A DNA stretch of 64,000 nucleotides from positions 1-64,000 of the forward strand of contig JAGTQB010000001.1 in NCBI GenBank assembly GCA_018396995.1, given 5' to 3'. Source of the DNA: Candidatus Bathyarchaeota archaeon (GTDB lineage: Archaea > Thermoproteota > Bathyarchaeia > Bathyarchaeales > DTEX01). How positions within the stretch are numbered: the stretch's first letter is position 1; each line of letters starts with the position of its first letter. The position numbers and the translations under genes are program-made. This document shows, piece after piece, positions 51,382-61,477 of the stretch. The notes below the pieces were generated by a model. The model was not told where the DNA came from, did not search any database, and saw only the letters and a list, made by a program, of their open reading frames with translations.

Positions 51382-52286
51382 AAGCTTACGCGGCCCTTAA
51401 GCTCCTCTAAAAGCTCCTCCGAGCTCTTGTATGTTCCTTCGGGTATTGTGTTTAAAAGGTCTCCAAGTTTAACCTGCCTATTAGGCTCTATTTCAACAAG
51501 TCTCCAACCAATCCTATCAATAAGCGCCTTCTTAGTTGCGGGATATCTTGCTGAACCGATGAGCGCTTTTATGGCATCCATACCATAATTGCCAGTTAAT
51601 GGTGGGAAGTACCCGTTTTCGATATAAAATTTAAAGCGCTTCGCATCATCAAACATTGCGAGATTATTAAAGAGAACATATACGCCCATTTCTAAGCCCT
51701 CATACTTCTTAACTGTCTCATGAAGCTTCCTCAACTCATCATTCGTATACTGATAATAGTAAAGTCTCTCGCCTAGCCCATGTAGCCTAAAATAGGCTAC
51801 ATCCGCCACGTAGGCTGGCATAAGCCTTAGGGGATCCGTTACATGCGTCACATTAACCTTGCTTAAAGAGTCCCTGAGGATTTTAAGTCCCTCTTCACTC
51901 TCCCACGTTGGGCCACGCGTCTCCCAGACTAAGACTAAATCTTCCCGTTCAACTCTCTTAAAGAAATCCTCAGCATCATTAATGCTCTTCACGGTGAATG
52001 AGGCTGGCGTCTGTATGAGTATTATCCTAGCCCTCAGTATGCGGCATATCTGCTTAACCTTCTCGAATGACTCTCTGGCCCACTCAATATTAAGCTTATA
52101 TTTATGGCTTATATCCTGATGAGCCTTAACCGTAAACTCGAAGTTCTCTGGGGCTTTCTTTCTCCACCCTTCAACGGTCTTTAAGCTTGGGTATCGATAG
52201 AAGGTTGTATTCAGCTCAACGAGAATAAATGTTTCATAGTATTTTGATTGGGAGACAGGGAAGCCACAGCAGCCAACTTTAATCAT
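51378..52286 (-). CDS. DUF72-family protein
   Basis: VGCCGFPVSQSKYY, ELNTTFYRYPSLKTVEGWRKKAPENFEFTVKAHQDISH and YFRLHGLGERLYYYQYTNDEL. Confidence 0.92.
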   Translation of the reverse strand: MIKVGCCGFPVSQSKYYETFILVELNTTFYRYPSLKTVEGWRKKAPENFEFTVKAHQDISHKYKLNIEWARESFEKVKQICRILRARIILIQTPASFTVKSINDAEDFFKRVEREDLVLVWETRGPTWESEEGLKILRDSLSKVNVTHVTDPLRLMPAYVADVAYFRLHGLGERLYYYQYTNDELRKLHETVKKYEGLEMGVYVLFNNLAMFDDAKRFKFYIENGYFPPLTGNYGMDAIKALIGSARYPATKKALIDRIGWRLVEIEPNRQVKLGDLLNTIPEGTYKSSEELLEELKGRVSF

Positions 52287-52401
52287 CTCTCAATCCCAAT
52301 TATAGCTTTCGTTTAGGGTGCTAAAAAAATAATTAAACGGTAACTGTGTATTAGGGAGGCTTCTCTAAGCGTCTATAAACACCTTTTTGAGTAGTCTTGT
52401 C

Positions 52402-53691
52402 TTAGCCTTCATCTTTCTTCTCTTGAATCTCTGGAGGTTTTAGGAAAACTGCCGCTATTACTATGCCTATTATCGAGAGGATTGCGATTACTGGGAAGAC
52501 GGTCATATAGGATCCAAGAATATCCTTTACATAACCAGCTACCAAGTTTCCTATAAGAGCTCCAACACCATATGCCGTGAAGATAAGTCCATAGTTCCTT
52601 GCATAATCTCTCGTCCCAAAGAAGGATGCTGTTGCAGCTGGAGCTATTGCGAGCCACCCTCCCAGATTTAGCCATAGAACAGCGAATGTGAAGATATATG
52701 CTTGAAGAGAGTTCTGTAGCATGAATGTTGTCAGGGATGCCGTAAGAATTAGAGCGAAAGAGATTATTGCTGTCTTCCTTGGGGTGAGTTTATCGGTTAG
52801 CCAGCCGAAGAGTGGGCGTCCGAAACCATTACATAAGGCGAAGGGTACCAAAAGGGCTGTGAGCAGAGGTGACACCTCCCCCTCACTTAAACCGAGCCTT
52901 TCAGCGATCTCTAAACCAACCTGCTTTGATATGCCAATCGCCATTAAGCCAGCTAAGGTTCCAATTATATAGCATATCCAAAGGGCATAGAAAGTAACCG
53001 TCCTCATAGCTCTCTCCCTACTTAAGTCCATGCCTTCAGTAATCCTTTGTCTTGTAGAGCTCCGTCCATGCGGGGTCCAATCGCTTGGAGGGAACCTTAA
53101 AGATATTGCTGAAAAAATCATGATTATTAAAAAAATGAGGCTAATGGTTCTTAACATCATTTGCGCTCCTAGGCTCGCAGCGAGGTAGTCCGCCAACGGC
53201 CCCACAACGGCTGCAGAGAAACCGAAGCCTAAAACCGTTAAGCCGACAGCTAATCCCCTCTTATCCGGGAACCATCTCGCAGAGACTACGATTGGACAGT
53301 TATAGGCTACGCCGACACCCACGCCGCCAATCACGCCGTATAAGAGAACAAGTATATATGGGGAGGTTGCAAAGGATGCTGAGAACCACGCTAAGCTCAC
53401 TAGAATGGCGCCGAGAAGCGCGACTTTCCTAGGACCATGCTTCTCGATGTATTTGCCCATGAGTGGCATTGTAAACGCGAAGAGAAACAAGAATACTAAG
53501 TAGGGGATCTGCATCTCGGTTGCAGAGATCTTTAGGCCAAATTCTTTAAAGATTTTCTCGAAGTGAATTCTAATGATACTATAAGCGTAGACGGCGCCGA
53601 GACATAACATCATGGCCAATCCAGCTATAACAAAGATCCATCTTCCAGTCTCAGCCTTTAAGCCAAAGGCCTTCAAAGTTTTTTCTGACAT
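52402..53691 (-). CDS. MFS transporter, OFA (oxalate/formate antiporter-like) family
   Basis: FVIAGLAMMLCLGAVYAYSI, ARWFPDKRGLAVGLTVLGFGFSAAVVGPLA. Confidence 0.9.
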   Translation of the reverse strand: MSEKTLKAFGLKAETGRWIFVIAGLAMMLCLGAVYAYSIIRIHFEKIFKEFGLKISATEMQIPYLVFLFLFAFTMPLMGKYIEKHGPRKVALLGAILVSLAWFSASFATSPYILVLLYGVIGGVGVGVAYNCPIVVSARWFPDKRGLAVGLTVLGFGFSAAVVGPLADYLAASLGAQMMLRTISLIFLIIMIFSAISLRFPPSDWTPHGRSSTRQRITEGMDLSRERAMRTVTFYALWICYIIGTLAGLMAIGISKQVGLEIAERLGLSEGEVSPLLTALLVPFALCNGFGRPLFGWLTDKLTPRKTAIISFALILTASLTTFMLQNSLQAYIFTFAVLWLNLGGWLAIAPAATASFFGTRDYARNYGLIFTAYGVGALIGNLVAGYVKDILGSYMTVFPVIAILSIIGIVIAAVFLKPPEIQEKKDEG

Positions 53692-53817
53692 ACCTGCATC
53701 CCCTGCAATAATGAATTGAATAGTCTCTTCATCAGCGCTTATTAAGTTTATCGGAGAAGATCTAAAACTACCATTTTAAAGGTTCTGTGCCGAAAAAGGT
53801 TCGGTCAACTATTAATC

Positions 53818-54699
53818 TCATTCCCTAAGTTTTGGCCCCCTCCCCTCAACAAGGTATGGTAGATTGTCTACTCTGAATACTACAATCTTATCATCAAACT
53901 TATTGAGGTATGATAGAAGAAGCTTCTTGCCTAATCTCGTTAATGCGAAGACAGGTATCGTTACGCCGAGTTGCATTAACGCCCTCGGCCCAACAACCCT
54001 ACGTATGATTTGGGAGGCGCTGGCACAAACTATGTCTGCTCCAGAAGCTATTATTTCGGCATCTTCTTCAGAGATACATGTATTACATACTGAGAAGATC
54101 GCAACCTCCAGTCCTCTCTCCCCCTCTATCCGGCGAATCTCCAATATCGAGCTTGGGCTGAAGCCAGCTACGGTGACTGCTATACGTTTATAGCCTAGCT
54201 CGGCGGCCTTTAAAACACCCTTCTCTTGGCTTATTATAGCGCTTCCCTCATCCAAGATCACTCCTCCCCTACTCTTGATATATTCTATTATCCCCCTAAT
54301 TGGGCTGGTTCTAATTATACCAGTTAACCTAGCCCCAATCTCCTGAACGAGTTTTGGGTTCGCTGTTATGACTGTCCCAGCGCCTTCACAAACTGTTACT
54401 CCACACTCTATAATGCCATCCTCCATACATGTTGATATAATCTCCGAGCTGCCGTAAGGCACTACTTTAGTGGGGTCGAAGACCCTCCACTCACAGCAGA
54501 AACCAATGTTCCTGACCTTCATCTCGACGACTCGCTTAACAGCATCAACATCAACTTCACGGATTCCAGAGAGTTGCTCTAGGAGGGGGCAATATGCCAC
54601 CCTCTGCTTAGATAAAACCTCTATTTTACCCTTTTTAAGTAAGACTTTAGCTCCACAGCAATAAAATTCATGTTCTCCGGATACGTCGGCTAGAGCCAT
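53818..54699 (-). CDS. DUF2099-family / methanogenesis marker 8-like protein
   Basis: YCPLLEQLSGI, CTMEDGIIECGVTVCEGAGTVITANPKLVQEIGARLTGIIRTSPI-like block, IAVTVAGFSPSS. Confidence 0.78.
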   Translation of the reverse strand: MALADVSGEHEFYCCGAKVLLKKGKIEVLSKQRVAYCPLLEQLSGIREVDVDAVKRVVEMKVRNIGFCCEWRVFDPTKVVPYGSSEIISTCMEDGIIECGVTVCEGAGTVITANPKLVQEIGARLTGIIRTSPIRGIIEYIKSRGGVILDEGSAIISQEKGVLKAAELGYKRIAVTVAGFSPSSILEIRRIEGERGLEVAIFSVCNTCISEEDAEIIASGADIVCASASQIIRRVVGPRALMQLGVTIPVFALTRLGKKLLLSYLNKFDDKIVVFRVDNLPYLVEGRGPKLRE

Positions 54700-54709
54700 T
54701 ATATCCCTC

Positions 54710-56803
54710 CTAGCCTAAAGCCTCCTCCACTATTATGCTTCTACCCTCCCTTTTATCAACTCTTATAACATAGTCCGCCTTTTCCGCAAAGGCTTCACTA
54801 TGCGTCACCGCTATGATCTGCTCAATGCTCTTTAGGCGCGAGAGCATCTCAGCTAACTTATCTATTGATCCATCTTCCCTGCCAAGACTCTCTGTCGGCT
54901 CGTCAAGTATAAGTATGCTGAGACCTCTCCCGGATTTGAGGTGCATGATTATCTGGCCTACGCCAAGCCTGTATGCGATGGCTAGGAAAGTTCTCTCGCC
55001 GCCAGATAGGTTATGCGCGCCCCTCTCATACCCTTCCTCGCCCCTCATTATTGGCGTATAACTTTCATCTATGCTGACCGATAAGGGCGGCTTTTCGGGT
55101 CCCATGAGCTCATCAAGTATCTGCTGTACGAGCTTCTCAAGGTACTTCACAAAGTCGCTGCGGATTCTTGGCTGTATGCTCCTATAGGCTGTTCTAGCCT
55201 CCTCAATGAAAGTGAGAATCCTCTTAACCTTCTCTAAGCGCTCCATCTTCTTTTGAGCCATGTCTAGCCGCCACTTAAGATTATTCAACCTATTTACTAT
55301 CTCGCTCCTCTGAGTCTCTAGGATCTGAACCCTGGACTTTATGTTTGAGTACTCCTCGAAGGCCTCATTATAGCGCTTCTGCGCCTCCTCAAGCGCGGAG
55401 TAATCGAAGCCCGCTATCATGGATAACGTTTCTTCGAGCTGTCTCCTCACCTCATTAAGCTCTATCTCTTTAACCCTCATCTCCTCGACAATTTTATTGA
55501 GGGCTTTTTTCTCATCCTCAATCTGCCTAACGATCTCCTCTCTCTTAGGAATTATGCTCTGGAGGCTGGAGAATATTGTGAATAAGGTGCTTCTCAGGCG
55601 CTCCAGCTCCTTAGCGTTTTTATCTAGCTCATTTAGTTGTTGCTTATAGTTCGCTATTTCGTCATAGAAGCGCTTCATTAGCCCCTCTTTATATTCGGGT
55701 GGAAGGGGCTGGAGACATAGAGGACACTTATTCTCCATCGCTAAGCTTGATAGGCGTTGGCTAATCCTTTTAATCTCACTTCTGACGCCTTCCTCCTCAC
55801 CCCGTATGCTCGATATCTGCCCAACAATAGCATTAATATATGCCTGTAGACTCTGAAGCGTCATATCTGCCTGAAAACCCAGCTCCGTAAGTCTCCTCCT
55901 AAAGATGCCTTCTTGACTGAGGAGCGTCTCGAGACGGCCCTCAAGCTCACTTATCTTCCGCTTCCTCTCCTTAACATCACTCATAAGTCTCATGTAAACA
56001 TTCTCAAGAGCACTGATTCTAGACTTAAGCTCCATCTCTTTAGCCCTGAGCTCATCACTTCTCCTGCGCAGCTCCATGAGCTCTCCTAATCTGGCAGATG
56101 TCTCCCTTAGTTTAGCCTCGGCTTCCGCAAGTCTCTTTTTGGCATCCTCTATCTCAGCCTCCTTAGTCACAAGCTCCCTCACAGCCTCGTCATATCTCTC
56201 CCTAACCTCCCTAGCGCCAACGACTTCCGGATCCTTAGAGAGGTTCTCCAGCTCACTCTCATACCACTTTTGGATTGATCTAATGTTAGCCCAAGAAGTC
56301 TCGTAATCAGATATCCCGAAGAGCTGATCGAGAACCCTCTGCCTATCACTTGGCGCCATATCTAGTATTTCCTTTAACCTCTCCTGCCTGATCCAAACGA
56401 TGTTTCGAAAGATATCCTTATCGAGTCCAGTAATCGACTTTAGCTGCTCTATTACTGCTTCGTTCTTCGTCTCGGCGATAAGCTTACTCCCCTCAAAGAG
56501 CTTCAGCAATTCTGGATCGTGGCTTATTTTATCTCCTCTCCTCCTAAGACCTCTCCATATAGCATATTCCTTCCCGCCCTCAACAAACTTTAATATAACC
56601 TTCCCGTAATTGGCTCCTTCTCTGAGGAGGTAATCGTAGCTTCTGCCGAGTGGCTCTCCAAATAGGGCGAAGTCTATAGCGTATAATATGCTGGTTTTCC
56701 CAGCCCCAAGTCCGCCGACAAGACAATTAAAGCCTTTGGAGAACCTCACAGTGGTCTTAACATGTGACCTAATATTCTCTATTATAACGCTTTCTATTCT
56801 CAT
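54710..56803 (-). CDS. rad50: Rad50-like SMC-family ATPase with CxxC zinc hook
   Basis: Walker A GGLGAGKTSILYAIDFALFG, hook CPLCLQPLPPEY, signature LSGGERTFLAIAYRLG, ILDEPTESLG. Confidence 0.93.
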   Translation of the reverse strand: MRIESVIIENIRSHVKTTVRFSKGFNCLVGGLGAGKTSILYAIDFALFGEPLGRSYDYLLREGANYGKVILKFVEGGKEYAIWRGLRRRGDKISHDPELLKLFEGSKLIAETKNEAVIEQLKSITGLDKDIFRNIVWIRQERLKEILDMAPSDRQRVLDQLFGISDYETSWANIRSIQKWYESELENLSKDPEVVGAREVRERYDEAVRELVTKEAEIEDAKKRLAEAEAKLRETSARLGELMELRRRSDELRAKEMELKSRISALENVYMRLMSDVKERKRKISELEGRLETLLSQEGIFRRRLTELGFQADMTLQSLQAYINAIVGQISSIRGEEEGVRSEIKRISQRLSSLAMENKCPLCLQPLPPEYKEGLMKRFYDEIANYKQQLNELDKNAKELERLRSTLFTIFSSLQSIIPKREEIVRQIEDEKKALNKIVEEMRVKEIELNEVRRQLEETLSMIAGFDYSALEEAQKRYNEAFEEYSNIKSRVQILETQRSEIVNRLNNLKWRLDMAQKKMERLEKVKRILTFIEEARTAYRSIQPRIRSDFVKYLEKLVQQILDELMGPEKPPLSVSIDESYTPIMRGEEGYERGAHNLSGGERTFLAIAYRLGVGQIIMHLKSGRGLSILILDEPTESLGREDGSIDKLAEMLSRLKSIEQIIAVTHSEAFAEKADYVIRVDKREGRSIIVEEALG

Positions 56804-58014
56804 TAGAATAGTTCCTCCAGAATCTTCCTGACCTTGCCCTCATCATCTCTAACAAGATATTGAATCAAGTCTATGGCTGCACGTGCTCTCTTCTCAGCCT
56901 CTTCACGACTATAATTGCGCTGTATGAAAAACTGTAGGAAATACTCGTAAGATTTTGTTCTCAAATCTTTCATGCCAGCATTGAAGATACCCTTTATGAT
57001 TTCCTCGGAGATTTCGGTCTCCCTCAAAAACACAATTGGGTGCACTATGAGGGCCTTCTCAGCCGCACTCCTAATTCTAGCCAAGTCAATCTCCTTCTTA
57101 GATGCCCCTACTGGGAGGACCCCCTTTAAGACAGGAACTATAACCGCCCCAGCCTCATCAGCCTCCCTCACAGTCTTCACCGCAGCCTCAACTATATCCT
57201 TTGGATGGAGCCCACTGTAATCCCTCTCTATAACCTTAAACTTGCGTGTTCTTTCGAGCTTTATATAATTTAAATTGACTTCCATGTCTCGGCTGACTTC
57301 GACATAGTAGAAGCCCTTCATGAAGGCTGCGTCTTCATAGCTCACGTTCTCCGTTGAGCCGCTGTAGGCCACGATGCCGCCCCTTAACCTGAAATGGATT
57401 GGTGCGTGTATGTGTCCACCAGCATAATAGTTAAAGCCGTCTGGAATCAGGTTTGGGCTGGCATCCGCCGCAGCCCTGGGAAAGACACTACTTATTTCTG
57501 AAGTATCTAAAGCCATGTGAAAGACAAATATATTAAATTTGTCTTTTCGGGGTGCGGGTTTTTTGAGACTATAAAAGCCTGATATCCTCTCTTCAAACCT
57601 CTCCCTCGTCCTAAAGTTTGGTATGCCGTAAACATAACAGTAATCATTCTCCCAACATGCACCATCATGTCTTGGAAGGTAACATATTAAGCCAGCAGTA
57701 TCAAGTGGATTGAGTATAGTTCCAGTCACAACGTTCGGCGCATGATCATGCGATCCATCAACAACTAGAACTGGAATATTTGCCTCCTTTAGCCTCCTAA
57801 AGTTCCTAACAGCCCTTTCCAGAGTTATGTTTGATGGTCTAGCGTGGTGGAATAGATCTCCAGCAATTATCACGAAATCAGGCCTAAGTTCCAGAACCTT
57901 CTCAACAACTTCGGAGAATGCGTTATCGAAGTCGTCTCGTCTCTCGCTGAGATTATACTGCTCATATCCGAGGTGGGTATCAGCCACATGTATAAAGGCA
58001 AAGCCACTGCTCAA
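56803..58014 (-). CDS. mre11: Mre11-like DNA repair exonuclease
   Basis: HVADTHLGYEQYNLSERRDDFDNAF, IIAGDLFHHARPSNITL, VDGSHDHAP, YAGGHIHAP; overlaps Rad50 start. Confidence 0.94.
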   Translation of the reverse strand: MSSGFAFIHVADTHLGYEQYNLSERRDDFDNAFSEVVEKVLELRPDFVIIAGDLFHHARPSNITLERAVRNFRRLKEANIPVLVVDGSHDHAPNVVTGTILNPLDTAGLICYLPRHDGACWENDYCYVYGIPNFRTRERFEERISGFYSLKKPAPRKDKFNIFVFHMALDTSEISSVFPRAAADASPNLIPDGFNYYAGGHIHAPIHFRLRGGIVAYSGSTENVSYEDAAFMKGFYYVEVSRDMEVNLNYIKLERTRKFKVIERDYSGLHPKDIVEAAVKTVREADEAGAVIVPVLKGVLPVGASKKEIDLARIRSAAEKALIVHPIVFLRETEISEEIIKGIFNAGMKDLRTKSYEYFLQFFIQRNYSREEAEKRARAAIDLIQYLVRDDEGKVRKILEELF

Positions 58015-58225
58015 ACTAAATCAGCACCAATACTTTATAGAAGGGGGACAAGATAATTAAGTTTAGAGCCAGTTAAGAGAAAAAGCTGGTGAAGATTAGA
58101 GCCAATACTATTAAATAATATTCCCCAATTATCAAAAATATACAAAATTTACAGCCACTTTATGGGGAAATTTTCTATGTTTATTCCAAAAAATTCTTAA
58201 GGCAAATTTAAGATAAATCTTAGTT

Positions 58226-58429
58226 ATGCCAATAGTTCACGTATATGTTTGGAGGGGCTTCTCTAGCGAAGCAAAGAGGAAGGTCATATCCGGTGTAACT
58301 AAGGTTTTCATTGAGTTAGGTATACCAGCGGAGGCCGTAGAGGTTCTGATACACGAGGTTCCTAAAGAAGATTGGGGAGTTGGCGGTGAGCCGGCTAGCG
58401 AGAGACTTAAACACGTCCAGCCGCCATGA
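58226..58429 (+). CDS. 4-oxalocrotonate tautomerase-family protein
   Basis: MPIVHVYVWRGFSSEAKRKVISGVTKVFIELGIPAEAVEVLIHEVPKEDWGVGG. Confidence 0.9.
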   Translation: MPIVHVYVWRGFSSEAKRKVISGVTKVFIELGIPAEAVEVLIHEVPKEDWGVGGEPASERLKHVQPP

Positions 58430-58586
58430 TAGCTCCCAGAGCATAACCACGCCTATAATGCAACGTCAGAAGTGGGTATTCTAATTCCACAATAATCTTA
58501 CATATATCCTAACCAACCTTTTAGTAGCATACCTGTAAAATAGCCTTAAATGGGGGTTAATCCATTATTCTTCCGAGAGAGCGAGA

Positions 58587-60620
58587 ATGCTGATAACAGA
58601 AGTGATATTAGAGAACTTTATGTCATATGAGTATGCTAGGATACCCCTTAAACCTGGCGTTAATATAATCTGTGGCCCTAATGGCGCTGGCAAATCATCT
58701 ATTCTCCTTGGAATATCAGTTGCATTGAGCCAATCCTATACTGAGCGCTCTAAAAGGCTCAGCGACCTAATAAGGTGGGGGAAGGATGTTGGTCGCGTAA
58801 CTTTGGTCTTGAATAACGCTAAGGTTAAGGGTAAGCGCCCAGTCCCAAAGATAAATAAGGATCAGATTTATTTGACTAGGGTTTTGAGGCGTGACGGCAA
58901 ATACTGGTTTGAAATCGATAATGCTGTGGCAAGTAAAGCGGATGTTTTAAGGCTCCTATCGCGTTTTAACGTTGATCCAGAGAATATGCTGATAATAATG
59001 CATCAGGATATGATTGAACAGTTTATTCTGCTCTCGCCGCAAGAGAAGCTTAGGCTCATTGAGTCAGCCACTGGTCTAGAGGCTTATCGCAGAAATGTTC
59101 TAGAAGCGCAGAGTAAGCTGAGCCGCGTATTAAGCGAGGAAGAGTCCCTAAGGAAGATGCTTGAGTCGATTGAGCAAACCCTCAATTACTGGCGTGAGCA
59201 ATATGACCGGTACCAGGAAAAGAAACAGTTGATTTTAAAGAGGCGCTTTTTAGAGCGTGAGCTGGCGTGGGCTGAGGTTGTTAGGAGGGAGGATGAGGTT
59301 GAAAAGCTGAAGAGGGAGGTTGAGGCTAAAAAGGCGGAGATAAATGCTCTTGAATCCTTAATTAGTGAGTTGGAAGATAAAACTGCTCTCCTTAAAAGTG
59401 AGGTTGCGAATCTAAAGGAGAAGAGGGGCTCTCTCCTAGAGGAGATAATATCTCTTGAGAGGGAAAGGGCTAAATATATGGTTGATATCTCAAGGAGCGG
59501 CGAAATATTAAGTAGCCTGGAAGACCTTCTCATGCACGCGGAGAAAGACCTCACAGACCTTTTAAGAAGCATTTCAAAGCCCGAAGTAAGCGTTAACTTC
59601 CACTCATGGAGCACTGTAAAAGATGATCTCGTTAGGACTGTAGGCGATTTTGAGAGGAGACTCAATGCCATCAGATCCAAAATCGGTGAGATTAAGGATT
59701 TAATGGAGATCAGCGATGTTAAGCTCGCCAATATTGAAGTTAGGCTCCTAGACATTAAGGATGAGATGCGAAGAGCTGAGGAGGAGATAGATAGATTAAC
59801 TGATACGCTCGTTGACAATAAGGTTGACTTGGCTATCCTCAATTATAAGAGGGAAACATTATTAGGTGAAATAAATTCCCTAGATAAGAAATTAGATTAT
59901 ATGCTCTTCAGCCTTAATGAAGCTGTTAAGAGGGCTGAGGAGAAGGGTGCACGCGTAGCAACTACACGGAGCCCAAACGAGATTATAGAGGAGATCAGGG
60001 TTATAGATGGGCGGCTAATGGCCATGACAGATATTTCGGAGGAGGTAGAGAGAATGTATGAATCATACTCTAAGCTTTACTTTGAATTAAAGGAGAGAGC
60101 TAAGATTGCGGCCGAGAATAAAGAGAAGACTTTGGGGGAGATTAAGGCTCGTATGGAAAAATGGAGGATGGTTATCAAGGATTTATTAAGGAGTGTTGAT
60201 GCCGAGTACCAGAACATTCTCTCAAAGATTGCCGGAGTCGGCTTTGTTCGCCTAATCAACGAGGACGATATTGAGGAGGCTGGAATAGAGATTCACGTAG
60301 GGTTCAGGGGGTCCCAGCCGATACCATTAAACATTTACTCGCAGAGTGGAGGCGAGAGGAGCGCGGCGACAATGGCATTTCTCTTAGCTCTTCAGAAGCA
60401 TATAAAATCTCCATTCAGGGCAATAGATGAATATGATGTGCACATGGATCCGAGGAATCGTGAAGTCTTTGCAAATCTTATAATATCAGCTATCGGTGAT
60501 GAAAGTTCACAATACTTAGTAATAACGCCGAACCAAATGTTCTTTGAGGGAAAAAATGTTCATGTTATTGTTGTTCAAAATATTGAGGGTAAATCACTTA
60601 TAAGGGAGGTTACTCAATGA
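58587..60620 (+). CDS. Smc5/6-like SMC ATPase (compact)
   Basis: GVNIICGPNGAGKSSILLGISVALSQS, QDMIEQFILLSPQEKLRLIESATGLEAY, SQSGGERSAATMAFLLALQ, PFRAIDEYDVHMDPRNR, SQYLVITPNQM. No CxxC hook seen. Confidence 0.9.
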   Translation: MLITEVILENFMSYEYARIPLKPGVNIICGPNGAGKSSILLGISVALSQSYTERSKRLSDLIRWGKDVGRVTLVLNNAKVKGKRPVPKINKDQIYLTRVLRRDGKYWFEIDNAVASKADVLRLLSRFNVDPENMLIIMHQDMIEQFILLSPQEKLRLIESATGLEAYRRNVLEAQSKLSRVLSEEESLRKMLESIEQTLNYWREQYDRYQEKKQLILKRRFLERELAWAEVVRREDEVEKLKREVEAKKAEINALESLISELEDKTALLKSEVANLKEKRGSLLEEIISLERERAKYMVDISRSGEILSSLEDLLMHAEKDLTDLLRSISKPEVSVNFHSWSTVKDDLVRTVGDFERRLNAIRSKIGEIKDLMEISDVKLANIEVRLLDIKDEMRRAEEEIDRLTDTLVDNKVDLAILNYKRETLLGEINSLDKKLDYMLFSLNEAVKRAEEKGARVATTRSPNEIIEEIRVIDGRLMAMTDISEEVERMYESYSKLYFELKERAKIAAENKEKTLGEIKARMEKWRMVIKDLLRSVDAEYQNILSKIAGVGFVRLINEDDIEEAGIEIHVGFRGSQPIPLNIYSQSGGERSAATMAFLLALQKHIKSPFRAIDEYDVHMDPRNREVFANLIISAIGDESSQYLVITPNQMFFEGKNVHVIVVQNIEGKSLIREVTQ

Positions 60621-61477
60621 CGTCAGAAGCGAGTAGTATGTCTAAGAAGGATATTATAGCCGCTCGCGAAGAGCTTTTACGGATAATTAACCTCTGTAAA
60701 TCTATTGAGCTCAAGGGCTTAGATCCTTATTCAGTTGATGTTGAAGATCTCATCAAAGTTATTAAGAGTTACTTTCCTATGTGGAGGGAGAATGAGGATC
60801 TTTGTTTAGACGCGGAAGCTCTTAATCACATAGCATCTGTAGTTAAAATGCAGAGTGAGTGGGTTAAGAAGAGGGCTACTAAACTTTATCGAGATCCCCT
60901 CCTAATAGAAGAAAAGATTCGTAGTTTGCCGGCGGATGAAATTGCTGAAATATTTCTCAGGGCGTGGCGTCCAATAGTTGAGCTTGAGCAACTGACAATG
61001 AGATGTTTCCGTGAGGCGCTTAAGTACTGGGGTAACCTACTCCCGCTTAGCGAGAGGTGGAAGAAAACCAGCTACATTATGACTGAACCAGAGGCTATAC
61101 GGAGAGAAGATGCTATTAAGGAAGGAGTGTTGGCAGACGAGTCCTTTATGTCCGATCTGGAGAGGATTTGGCTTGAACTAAAGAACTCTTTTCTTAAAGG
61201 CGGAAAGATTAAGTACTGGAACTTTATCAATTCAGATACTTTCGAAGAGACTATCAGAAGAGCTTACTTAACCAGTTTTCTTATAACTTATGGTTATGCA
61301 AGGCTTGAAATAAACCCCCTTGAGGACGAAATATTTATATTGCCAAACGATAAGCTTGCACGGCCCCCAGAGAGCGAAGTTATATCCTTCCCAATAGCCA
61401 TAAGCTTTGAAGAGTGGGTGAAATGGAGGGAAAAGCAAGAAGCGGAGAGAGAAAAGCATACCATGCTACAAAAATAA
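60617..61477 (+). CDS. Candidate Nse4/ScpA-like kleisin
   Basis: ATGA overlap with SMC gene. N-term LCLDAEALNHIASVVKMQSEWVKKRA; C-term YWNFINSDTFEETIRRAYLTSFLITYGYARLEINPLEDEIFILP...ISFEEWVKW resembles Nse4 C-terminal domain. Confidence 0.75.
   Translation: MTSEASSMSKKDIIAAREELLRIINLCKSIELKGLDPYSVDVEDLIKVIKSYFPMWRENEDLCLDAEALNHIASVVKMQSEWVKKRATKLYRDPLLIEEKIRSLPADEIAEIFLRAWRPIVELEQLTMRCFREALKYWGNLLPLSERWKKTSYIMTEPEAIRREDAIKEGVLADESFMSDLERIWLELKNSFLKGGKIKYWNFINSDTFEETIRRAYLTSFLITYGYARLEINPLEDEIFILPNDKLARPPESEVISFPIAISFEEWVKWREKQEAEREKHTMLQK

Noticed and set aside
52409-52675. 88-aa minus-strand ORF in a second frame
   Set aside because: Lies within the MFS transporter CDS in another frame.
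59186-59842. 218-aa minus-strand ORF
   Set aside because: Ser/Leu-rich antisense shadow of the SMC coiled coil.
58587-60620. Calling this gene a second Rad50
   Set aside because: No CxxC zinc hook, a Smc5/6-type Walker B region, and kleisin/KITE-like partners instead of Mre11.
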